Part shown: in pieces, positions 35,301-45,924 of the stretch
Layout: the number at the start of each line of letters is the position of its first letter
Numbering within the stretch: the stretch's first letter is position 1
DNA from: Paramacrobiotus metropolitanus
Taxonomy: Eukaryota; Tardigrada; Eutardigrada; Parachela; Macrobiotidae
DNA length: 64,000 nt
Direction of reading: 5' to 3'
Assembly (NCBI RefSeq): GCF_019649055.1
Contig: NW_026570291.1
Coordinates: 558,001-622,000 of the forward strand
Position numbers and translations under genes: made by a program
The notes under the pieces: generated by a model
Databases searched by the model: none
Seen by the model: only the letters and a program-made list of their open reading frames with translations
Told to the model about the DNA's origin: nothing

Positions 35301-38300
35301 TTTTTTGTCTTTTATAGGGCCAAATTCCTTAACAGCCTGGATCTTCCCTGGATCAGTGCTTATACCAAACTGATCGACCGTATGTCCCAAAAAGGTAATG
35401 GAGTTGACAAACAACTCTGTTTTTTCAGGACTGATCGTCCAACCACATTCCTGGAGCCTGAGAAATAGCTCCCGTAAATCCCGCATATGATCAGCAAGGT
35501 TTTTACTAAAGACGATAATGTCGTCTATGAACACGAGCACGTTTCTCCACTTCATGTTCGCAAGTGTCAAATCCATTGCCCACTGAAAAGCAGAAGGCGC
35601 ATCCTTCATCCCAAATGGTAATACCTTGTATTGAAATGTGAACTCTTCGCCAACCATCGTCGTTTTACATCGGTCTTCCGGTTTAATCTTAATTTGCCAA
35701 AAGCCACTCTTTAAATCGATTTTACTAAATACCGTTGCTTTATCTAAAGCGTTGAGAATATCATCCACTCTGGGGAGCGGGTAACTGCTACCCATCAATC
35801 TCTCATTTAGTTTACGAAAGTCCACAGTTAAGCGCCGGGATTTGTCCTTCTTTTTTACTATACAAATAGGACTTCCCCACGCAGAGTTAGTTGGCTCGAT
35901 TATGCCGTCTTTAATCATTTCCTGTGTTTTAGCCTGGAGCCATTTCCTATCCTCAAACGACGTGCGATACGGAGGAGTTCGAACCGGCAAACTCGTTCCC
36001 GTATCAACAGAGTGCTCATATATAGTACAACATCCGACTGGACGCGCTTTCGTTGGTAACACAGATTTTGCTTCGTAAAATATGGCCTTTAATTCTTCCT
36101 TGCTCGGACAAATATCTCCAACCTTAATTTTTGCAAAGGTTTCCTCTGTTTCAGGATCAATGACGCCGGGAGCGGCTGGTTGTAGTTGCACAGCCATGCA
36201 TTCGTTAATTTTATCCGGTATCGGAGCGCCCTTCTCATCGCGTGAAACGCCGCACGTTTCATCATGGTAACTCTCCTGGAACTCCGGAGAGTCCATCTGG
36301 TACACTGCATCGACTAACGCGACTTCACCAAGGTTTGTTTGTTCACTGAGAACCAATGGTTTGTCTGACACATTTACTACACAGACTCTGCAGTTACCAT
36401 ATTCATTCAATGTTAAAACGCCGTCCAACAGTACTGCATTTTTATTTGTTTCCGGTATTTTGCCTTCGTACAGGAACGGCTGAGTGTACAAATACTCATC
36501 CTGGAATTCCATAAACTGTTCGTCCGACATTGCCGTAGTTGCGCGAATAATTCCCTGCGAATGGGGCTGGATTATTACCGGTGAGGCCGGAAATAGCTCC
36601 ATCTTGAAACAGTCGATAGGACCAGGTTCAGGCTCGAAACTGTAGATATCATGTTCTGAGTAATTAATTTCTGTTTGTGCCTGTGCTTGTTTCAGGTGGG
36701 CGTCTCTGTACGCCAACTCTATGGCATCTTTGGTGTACACACATGCCGGAATTTCTGTGGACTCACGGACGTCCTGTGATCGCTTGGGAAGATTTTTGGC
36801 CACTGGGTGCTGTTGGACCGTTTCAGCAGACATTTGACTTGCCGCCTCCCGCTCTGCATATTCGCGTTTAGTTCTGCGGCTGTAACTAGACTTTTTACGC
36901 CGGGGCGAACTCCTTCCTAAACTTTCCGTTGACGGTTCATAGTTTCGTACGGTAGGTTGCGCTGCATTAGTCGCCGTAGGCTCTCTCAATGCCTTCTGTT
37001 TCTGAATTTCGTTCCAGATTTCCCACTGTTCATTAATGTTTACATCCACCGGCGTATCATATGTTGCCCTAACGGTCGGAGGGACCAATTCCGACATTTG
37101 TTGACTGATCAGGACATGTTGTTGCGGTGAGTTACAAACCGTTTGAGAATTTATCTCCCTATGCTTCTCCGCCTGTCTGTCTTCATAGGAGAGCCGACAC
37201 GGGCCGATGTTAATGGGCTGCATGCCATCAGCTGGGATAAAGCTACCGTTCTCAAATTCACCTACTGGTGCCGGGTTATCCACTGAAAAGGTAACTTTGC
37301 GTTTCCCTGTGGCTTTCTGTGCCTTTAATTGTTCTTTCCGTTTGGTTAATTCGAAATGTCGCCGGTCATTCACGGAATTTCGGCATGTGTCACAATTCTT
37401 TTCGTACCGTTCAATTTCAATGATACAGTCGGGCCAATAAAATAATTTCACTAAATACGGATACAATTTCTCATGGGAGCCATACGCTTGCTTATGAATT
37501 AAAATTTCATGGAAGCAGGCGATTAGCTTTTGTCGCCATTGGTGCGGTACGTAAATCCTCGGACAAGCACCAGAGTGATCGGGCACTCTGCACAGAATTC
37601 CTTCACAGATCATCAGTCTATTGACTTCATATTTAGTATAATTAGTATTCGCATGCGACGGTTTCTTAAACATTTTGTACCACATCCGGCTATCTACACA
37701 CATCTGTTGCGTTTCACGCCAGAACTGTGGGTCACGGAACATTTTCTCTGTAGGGAATAAGCCCTTATCCTGCGGCCTATCCATCGGCGTCATCCATCTT
37801 TTCAATTCCGGATTCCGTGCCATGTACGACGGATAATCATGGACTTCATCAACGTCTCTGCGGTCGCGTTCAACAGGTATAACATTCAATAATTTATTGT
37901 TAATGCTGAGACATTCAACTGATTTAGAGGATTTGTCCAGTACACCCATGTATAAGTATTTTGCTGCAGGGTGTTGCTGTAGTACAGCATCAAGCGAGGA
38001 AATTTGGATGGGAAGTTGTAAGGGATTATCACCCCCACGAACTTGACTGGAGCCAGAATGAGGCACAGGACTGACCGATGCCGAAGACGAGGTACTTGCA
38101 CTACTCGAGCTGCTTGCCGGTGACGGCGGAGAGATTTTTTCTCGTTTAATCTGCGGCTGGGACGGCGCTTGTTCTCTCCCCCGCGAACTTGACTGCATAT
38201 TATTTACAACAACTTCACCGCCTCCCCCACGAACTTGACTTTGTTCTGGGTTTTTCTCCGTCTTAATTTCCTTCTTAATTGCAGGTCGGATGGGTTCGTC

Positions 38301-39370
38301 AGCCACCGAAGCTGCCTTGGGCAAATATTGCCTGATCATTTCCTGAACCACATTTCGCACAAACTCATCTCTTTGATCTGATCCGGACTTAGCTGGTGTA
38401 GCCCGCACGGGCACAACCTCTTCGACTTTGGCTTTTACCGGTACATGAGCGGTATTTACTTTGTTTACTTGAGACGGCTGAGTTGAGCGAGGCCACGACT
38501 GTTTGGCTTTCTGTAAGTGCAAAATACAAATTTCTGGGTATGCCTTTGCAAGGATTAAATGGGCCGACTCATAAGGGACAAACTTTGCCTCTTTAGCGAC
38601 ACCGATACGCTCAGTCAACATTAGCGCAGGAATCGATGGCGACGGCTTGACTCCCGGAGGAATTTATGGGTCGAAATCATGCGACCGGATGACATCCGAC
38701 ATAAGGTGAGTTTCACGGCGTAAGAATGCCGGTGCCTTAGGCTGTCTACCCGAGAGGCGCCAAGTCATCGTGTTCAGATCTAACACGAACGGCTTCATTG
38801 CCAGGAAGTCTGGACCCAAAACTACGTGGTCCCTATCAAAAGTAGAACTGACCAATATAGCGTGCTCGAAGGCCATCCCGAATTCGGATGGTGACCACTA
38901 CCGAAAGCGGTTCAATTAATTGCCTTCCTTGGTACGCTGTATGTACAATTCTTCCTTTAACGTGGTCAGGACAACGGTGAATATTTAATTTGAGATCTTT
39001 GGCCATTTTTAGGGACATGACCGATATGCTGGAACCCGTATCCAGCATGGTTTTCACTTTCTGGTAATTAATGTCGATTACAGAATACCAAGCCTGGGCG
39101 TCCAGAGTTGGCAACAAACAGACATGATCTGCCAACGGATACTGGGAGAAGTCTTGGACTTCCGTTTTATGACGCTGTGGCGTTGGCGAAGACAAGCCGG
39201 CAGGTAGGTCCAATTCCATCATATTGATTTGCTGGGGATTGTTGTACCGAGCCAACAATTCTGCAGACTGTTCATACTGGCGAGGGAGTACATACTGATT
39301 TGTACAACCTGCTCCAGGGTGTAAACCATGGCAGCGGAAGCAAATTTCAACTCCGCGATTTGTTCGCCAT
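32368..39370 (-). CDS. pol: pol region: zinc knuckle, aspartic protease, RT, RNase H, integrase
   Basis: Ty3/gypsy-type pol of the giant LTR element. Readable parts in order are: a CCHC-like zinc knuckle (CFRCHGLHPGAGC, near 39,330-39,370); aspartic protease with MLDTGSSISVMS (about 39,040); a long linker containing an extra HHCC zinc module (37,380-37,550); a dUTPase-like-fold linker (YGNCRVCVVNVSDKPLVL); RT with VDFRKLN, KIDLKSGFWQI, LPFGMKDAPSAFQ and a FIDDI catalytic box (about 35,520); RNase H (VVDAS, TDHQALVF); the integrase HHCC finger (HLGVLATYKRM, then CASCAAC, about 34,150-34,250); the integrase core with its D-D-E residues (AIDVAP, TSDRGSN, GLVEKR); and a GPY/F-like C-terminal module (RWAAGWEIVRPSGP). 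It looks largely whole, with a small number of frame interruptions or programmed shifts. Confidence 0.92.
37380..37550 (-). other. Second HHCC integrase-type zinc module, N-terminal to RT
   Basis: Within the pol frame, residues near 357-415 read HEILIHKQAYGSHEK, then LFYWPDCIIE and NCDTC. The pattern of His residues, a FYWP motif and CxxC matches the integrase zinc-binding domain, of which a second copy sits in the normal place at 34,150-34,250 (FYWPRMFELV, CASCAAC). It looks like an internal duplication or captured module. Confidence 0.6.
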
Positions 39371-40442
39371 TTATCCTTTTGAATGTTTCGTTCGTCAAAC
39401 GGGGGCTGATTATTAGCTTGCTGGTTCGGCCGAAAATTCTGATTTTGATTTTGCTGGCGGTTGTTGTAATTATTATAACCACCGCGCTGGTTATTATTTC
39501 CACGGTAGTTATGATTTTGCCGATAGTTCCCACCAGACCTGATTATAGCGTTATTAGTTATTATTAGTTAAGGGCAGTCGCTGAGTTACGTACGCAATAA
39601 CTAAGTTAACTGGCTGCTTCTAATAAACTGTCATGATTATTAATCTTCAAGTAGATGCATATCACTTCACCAGATTTTGATGCCATTGATTTACCAGATT
39701 TGAGACAACAAACAGCATTATTGATTTTTCTTAAAACTGATTTTGAGAAAATTCATGCATTTTCTTATGTTTCTTTCATGTTTTCCTGAGGGAGAACGAT
39801 AAGAATATCTTGGTTAAGATAATTTTCTCTCCTCAAGAAGGAATAAAAGTCCTTATCTGACAAAAACTCCCTCATTCTCGAAAATTTTTTGTTCTTATTC
39901 TTTCCCTGATTTTTAGTCATCCGGCAACTTTTTTATCTTTACATACGTTTCCCACTTCAACCCGAGGTTCTTTTCAAATTCTGACAGTTTTGGGAGGCGT
40001 TATAGATTCCTAATGGGCGTGACCCTCAGAATGCTGTACATTCCGGTGTTGAACTTGCTTCATCGGTTTAATTCATCAAATTGGAAGAAAACTACAGACG
40101 CTCAACCGGTGATTTTGGTGCGTTAGATTTTCCTCGTTTGCAATTGCTAGAAAAAGCCTCGGGCGTAATAGTGCACGTTTAACGAAATCACCATACTTTT
40201 TTATTATGGCAATTATGCGATCTACGGTTAAAATGCTTAAATGCACATACTCTATAAATAATTTCATTTTGCTTTCAAACGAATTTCTACGTTGAGCCAC
40301 TTTTGTATTTTTTCGAGTGCGCTAAAGTTAAGTTTCATCTTCGTTAAGCTTTTCTCCCGAGTTAGCTTTAATTAAAAAACTCGCGTTAAGTTAAATAGTT
40401 AGTGCTTATTAGCCATTCTTCCCACGATTTTATTATTATTAT

Positions 40443-43400
40443 TTACAGGGCCGTCCTGATGATACTGTGGATCAAAATTTTGTACATTTTGGACAGGCTG
40501 CGGTTGCGGGAAACTGGCATCATCGGATTCATTATCTGCATGGGGACTGGCATAGCAGCTTGCATCGGAATGGGCTGTTGAAATGTCTGCGCGAATTGTA
40601 CAGGTTGTGGGTCAACAAACTGCGGTTGTTGATACACAGGAACAGGGACAAACTGCGGCTGAGCAACATTCAGGATAGGCTGTATTGGAGCCGAATTCTG
40701 TTGTTGTGGAATCACCGTTTCAGTATACGAGCGGGAATATCCTCCGCGATTATTCCCATAATTTCCTCGGCCTCCCCGAGTCGGGTAATAATTCCCTCTC
40801 TGAGACGAGCCGCCGCGGCCGCCTCGATTCTCGTAATTATTATTATTGTTATTACTACCGGCACTTCTTGGTCCTGCAGATACATTTTTCTGTGCTGGCT
40901 CCGGCACTTTCTTATCTTTATTCATACGTTTCCACAGCTTCTCACACTCCTGTAATTTCTTTTCAAATTCTGAATAATTTTTAGGAGAGGCGTTATAGAT
41001 TTCACGGAACCATGCCGGCCGGTGACCCTCCAGAAGTGCTGTACACCCTCCAGAAGTGCTTCAACTTGCTCCTCATCGGATATCTTCAATTCATCAAACC
41101 ATGGAAGAAAACTATCCAGGTAAGCGCGAACCGGCTCATAAAAATCCAGTTTACGATTATTCATTTTTCTGCGAATGTCGGCTTTAGAAAAAGAGCCGTT
41201 AAAATGTGCGACTATTGCAGGTTTAAAGAAATCAGTCCATGACTTTCCTTTATTATCCCTCCAGAACTTGTCGAACTATTGGAAAGATGCTCCCGTAAAT
41301 GCACCGGTTACTCTACGACAAGTAACCTCATCGTCCCAATTGTTTGTGGTACGACACTGTTCTACGTTCATGAGCCACTTTTGTATTTTTTCGGGATGGG
41401 AGTCATCAAAGGTAAGCAATTTCATACTTCCCACTTTATCACCTCCTTTCTCCGCGAGCTTAGCTATTAATTCAACAACACTCTCTTGTGTAAGTGCTGT
41501 TCTGTCAGATATTTGAGTTTGCTTAATTAGCCATTCTTCCAGCTGAGGATTTCTGGAGACAGAATCATTACTGGCCGTACTGCTGGGACGGCGGATGGGA
41601 TCATAATCTAGCGGGATGCCATCCATTAATTCATTTTCTGTATCCGAGCCATCCCTGTTTTCAGCTCCACGTGTCTGACGCATATCTTCTGAAGTTTTTC
41701 TAAAGACTTCCTGACGAAGATCTGTGGATTTGCCTTTTTTCTGTTTAGACGTTGACGTTTCTCTTGGAATCTGACTCTCTGAAGACGAGCGCTGTACAGA
41801 GTGAGTTTCCGAAAACTCGACACGTGACTCCTGTCTAGGTTTCCTCAAAATGCCGGCTGGGTTACCTGCGGCAGCTGCAGGCTGTTCATTGGATACCGAA
41901 AAGTTCTGAGGATCAAACAGTGAAAACTGAGACGGCCGCAAGACATCTCCTGTCGCTACAGGTGCTTCCCTTTCAAAGTGCCTCTGACCGCCTCCAAGAG
42001 CAACACCTGGGTTTCGAAATTCATGGAGCTGAGTGCATGGTTGCCGGAATTCCTCCTCCATTTTAGTAAGTTGCTCCTGCTTTTCAAACCACTGATCTCG
42101 AAGCTGCCTATTTTCTTCATACAACCGGTTACAGTTTTCGGACTTTTCGTACGCCGCGGCTTGTGCTTCTTTCTTAGCTTTAACAGCTTTTTCGCAATTA
42201 GCGCATTTATTAGAAGTCTTAAACTCTTCCCATTCGGTTTGAGCTTTTCGAATATTTTCTCTTTCTGAATTCAATAAACCTTGAAGCCGGTCAATTTCTT
42301 TCTGACTTGTTTCATTTTTTTCCTTAGGTATATGCATCAAGCCAACTGAGGATAACTTGTTGATCTGAACGTTCGCGTTCGTGAGATCTCGCTGGAGCGT
42401 ATCCTCCCTGTCCTTGGCGCGCTTCTTTTCATCGTCTAAATCCTTGGACAACTTCTGAGATAAGTTTTGCGCATCCAGTAAGTTCTTGCCGGTCAGTTTA
42501 TGTGCGTCTTTTTCTGTATTGAAATCTCTCAGAGCCTTCGTCAACTTCAGCTCCAAATCACTTACTTGCTTCGCTGTATCAGGGAGTGTCTGTGCCTTAA
42601 AACCATCGATAGTAGTTCTTGCGGCCGACAATTCCCTCTGCACGTCTTCCAGCTGTTTCTCTAAATGTCGGTTCATATCAGTTAAACCGTCTTTTTCATT
42701 TTTCATACCATCATAAGCGTTCTGCGCATTTTTATTGGCCTCCCTTAACCGGGCTAAATTATCACTTGCAATCCGTAATTCGTTGGTCAGCCGATCATTT
42801 GCTGCTTGTTCGTTCTCAAACTTAATCCGCATTTCATTGAAATCATTTTGAAATTTTGATTTCTTTCCGCTTCAACTCGAGCGTCTAAAGACATCGAGTT
42901 TCCCATTTCATCGACTTTTAGTTTTGTAGTTGCTATCCATGTACGCAGACCCTGGAGTAGCACGGGCATCGTCTTCCGAGCGACTAATCCGACATCCTGA
43001 TCGGTTTGAGTGCTTGCCAACATTTCATCCACTTCCTTTGCTTTGGTAAGGAATTCTTCGTCGGGTTGCTCGAAATCTTTTTCCGATACAAAGTCGTGTA
43101 ATCTTAACTGAGATGGGTGAAATGACATTGCACCACCCATAATACTCTTCTTTCTTGCAGATGCCTCCGGAGCTGCACACTCGTTTTCGCCAAAGGCTAC
43201 ATGAACTGGAGTATCATCCTCTGATCGACTATCCGACTCATCCATATCAAAATCTGGAGGCAGCTGGTCTTTGTCGAGCAAGCTTTCCTCGGAAAGTGGT
43301 TCCACCAGTTTGAGTGGCTCTGTGTTCGGCTCACTTCGGGTAATTTGCTCGAATTTATCGTTAGGTTTAACTTTTGCCGCTACGGCTCTTTTGGGTCGTT

Positions 43401-43863
43401 CGTCAGAAACAGACTCCTTTGTTTTTTCAGCAATTTTTGCAGCTGCTACAGACGCTGTGATAGCCGCCTGTCTACGATCTTCCATATTCTTCTTATATCC
43501 AGGTAGCCATTTATAGGCCTTTTTTAGTGCTTCATTAAACTGATCATCCGTGATATCCAAATAGGCTTCCGGAATGCATTTTTCGGTATCATACCATGCA
43601 TTGTAATAAAATGGGACCCTTTTGTTTGGATCCACCGACTTCCCAAATTCTTGGAAATCCACCCACAATTTGCCACAATAGGCTCTCGAACCTTTTGGCG
43701 GCTCTACGTTGAGTGCGAAATACATTAAACCTAACGGTATCTCGTCGGGTTTGAATTTGAATCTGGTTTGTGATGCTGCCGCTTCATATGGACCATTTAT
43801 CACTTTATCTTCCGGAATTTGGCTTAGCGCCTTCCTTTTATTTTCTGGATCAGACATTATCAC
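40443..43863 (-). CDS. gag: gag region: coiled-coil, capsid-like and RGG parts
   Basis: Gag of the giant LTR element. It opens with MSDPENKRKALSQIPEDK, a globular N-terminus and a long acidic stretch, followed by an extended coiled coil (about 42,830-42,000) rich in Leu/Glu/Lys heptads. A capsid-like segment begins near 41,430 (LLTFDDSHPEKIQKWL, typical of retroelement capsid N-termini). The end is an Arg/Gly-rich nucleocapsid-type region (RGGRGGSSQRGNYY) followed by Gln/Pro-rich sequence. The gag region is unusually long because of the coiled coil. A partial, diverged duplicate of the 40.9-41.4 kb segment appears at about 39.9-40.4 kb. One or two interruptions may be present. Confidence 0.8.
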
Positions 43864-44594
43864 GGTACGTACAGTAACTATTGTGCTACTGTTTCCGTAA
43901 TGTCAAAGAATTGCAATTGTGCAATTCAATTTCGCAATACAGTCCTCCTTTAAGGTTTGAACTGTTCTGCGATAATTTTTTCACAGCCGACCTTTGCGGT
44001 TTCGACTGTTAAAATGATTGTTAAAATTACTCTGCTGCACTTTGCGTGCTGCCGTAATCTTAACTCCACAGGTCAATCACCGTTTGCCGGTGTTTACCTT
44101 TTTCACGGTCAACTACCTCTAGCTGCTGATTCTGGCTACCGCTTGCGGCTTGCCTTTATCGAGCTGCTGGAGATCGTTATCACACCTGGCCACTGACAGT
44201 GGCTCAGTACTCACTATCTGATCTATCTGCAAGCCAGGTACACTGACACAGCAGATTACGCTTTATTCGCCGAGGTCACTGCTTTGCGCAGATAACCCGG
44301 AAATTACCCACACATTATCACTTTACGCACACAGCCGACCTTTAAGGTTTCGACTGTTTTCCTACGGTCCGAATTAAATAAATTTAATTTAACTGGCGAG
44401 GATGCTCAGCCGTGAGGAAGCTCACCATTTGCGAGGAAGCTCGCCAAAAATCAATTAAATTAGGCCAGATCGGGAACGCTGACCTCCTTCGGCGTACCTT
44501 TGCGGTTCGACGCCTTTTTATGCGGACCACTTTACTAATAAATTACCATCAAACTTTCCACCAATAATTTTCTGTTACATCGGGAAAATTAAAA

Positions 44595-44611
44595 GACACC
44601 GATGGGCGCCA
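44595..44611 (-). promoter_or_regulatory. Primer-binding site candidate
   Basis: Directly inside the 5' LTR the minus strand reads TGGCGCCCATCGGTGTC. TGG at the LTR border is the hallmark of a tRNA-primed site. The first eight bases match lysine-tRNA-type sites, but the remainder does not obviously match tRNA-Lys, so the primer tRNA is unresolved. Confidence 0.7.
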
Positions 44612-45180
44612 TGTCGTGTATAAGCGTTCACACCGGTTAAGGTTCCATGAACAATCTTTACTCTTCCACGCCTGTAATGCTCAATCGGTAGGCAACTCTA
44701 TCTCAAACTGTAACAGATAAACTACGGTGGAAATAAGAACGACTCAGGAACAAGAGAACTCAGGAATCCCTCCGGAACAATCCAACTACAACTTCCGGTC
44801 GCGAGTCCTGTGAGGATCGGCAAGAGCGAGGACGATTGTGTCACGAGCAAACCTGTATCCTATGCAATAATCCGGGAACGATCATGTACATCAGAAGGAA
44901 CAAGTATTGCTGTCTCTTTATCCAATTCACATCACAGTTCACAACGCAAGGAAATCATAATTAGAAAGCAGTCTCCAAGTCGATTGATTAGCGACTGCTG
45001 CCGATATTAGCGACAACCAGAACTTATATAGACTCTGCGTTATGACATCATATACATCGCTAGTAAAAGAGAGCAAATCACAGCATTGATTGACTAGATT
45101 ATCTGTTATGTTGCAGGTGGAAGGCGGACAGTCAGCATCCGTACGTACACTCCGGCGTGTGATCCTACTCCCACACGTCA
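44612..45180 (-). repeat. Right LTR (5' LTR of the element)
   Basis: 569 bp, over 98 percent identical by eye to 20561-21134. On the minus strand the TATA-like CTATATAAG is at 45023-45031 and would drive transcription into gag. Confidence 0.95.
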
Positions 45181-45184
45181 GAGA
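45181..45184. repeat. Target-site duplication GAGA (right copy)
   Basis: Matches 20557-20560 on the other side of the element. Confidence 0.8.
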
Positions 45185-45361
45185 ATAAAATTTTTACTCT
45201 AATAAAATCACCATGACATCTTTTGAATATTTTCAGCCGCCGTGCAAGGATCAGTATTAAACTATGAAACAAAAGAAACCAAACAGCACAAAAAAACAAA
45301 AGATGAGGAAACCGATAAACGGATAACAGAAAACTATGATAAAAATATTTCATTCGGGTTT

Positions 45362-45799
45362 TTACGATGAGAATTCCCACCAGTCTGTATCATAGCCTTC
45401 ATGCATATGATCCACCAAGGCTCGCCGGCGTATTTCGCAATAACTGGCTTTATCCTGCACTTTCTGTTTGATTTCCACCGCGTTCTGACCGGTAATATCC
45501 CGTTCCAGGTAACCGGATAGGGTTTCTGTCGCATTCTCCAGATCATGTTGATTATCTTCAAACATGATCTGCTGATTGTTCTTCCGCAGGTAGAAGGCGA
45601 ATACGTACGTGTACATTAAAGTTTGGCGACACTGTTGCAGAATATTCACTCTGTAATAGAAAATTATCCATCGTAAGAAAGCTGAACGCGAGGCCAGCGT
45701 CGGCTAATAAACTTACGCTTTCTGTAAGAACTGCACTTCAATCCAGGACATATTGTGCTGCTGTAATTCTTCCATCTTGAGGAGAATGGAGTTGTTTAA
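45362..45799 (-). pseudogene. ARIH1: Ariadne-1-type E3 ligase, C-terminal fragment only
   Basis: Two exons in frame: 45799-45717 (KMEELQQHNMSWIEVQFLQK) and 45650-45362 ([20 protein letters not shown], then [12 protein letters not shown], to [12 protein letters not shown] and stop). These match the Ariadne domain at the end of ARIH1, an RBR ubiquitin ligase that works with neddylated cullins. The RING1, IBR and RING2 exons (many CxxC motifs) are not found upstream to the right, where PPP2R3C begins in the opposite orientation. Only about 120 of roughly 550 residues are present, so this looks like a truncated copy or a rearrangement breakpoint. The frame itself is intact and the splice sites are good, so N-terminal exons elsewhere cannot be ruled out. 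Confidence 0.85.
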
Positions 45800-45924
45800 C
45801 TGAAAACATAAAACGGTTCAATAATTATAAATAAGTTTACTTTTCACCATAAACACCATATCCTGCCGAACAGGCGCTAACGCGTTAAATGTATCTGCCA
45901 ATGGAAATCTGACGGCTCTTCCAT

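Larger units (their letters stand above)
20561..45180 (-). mobile_element. Giant LTR retrotransposon (Ty3/gypsy-like), about 24.6 kb
   Basis: Two near-identical LTRs (20561-21134 and 44612-45180) with TG...CA ends enclose the element, which reads on the minus strand. The 4-mer GAGA at 20557-20560 and 45181-45184 is the target-site duplication. By eye the LTRs differ by about three substitutions and two short indels over some 569 bp, so insertion is recent. Order in the sense direction: LTR, primer-binding site, gag region, protease, RT, RNase H, integrase, then about 12 kb of accessory DNA with several ORFs, a tRNA-like array and two opposite-strand ORFs, then LTR. No convincing envelope gene was recognised. 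The gag-pol part looks largely whole, with perhaps three to six interruptions, some of which may be programmed frame changes. The length far exceeds the usual 5-10 kb; plant Ogre and planarian Burro elements are known giants. Confidence 0.93.
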
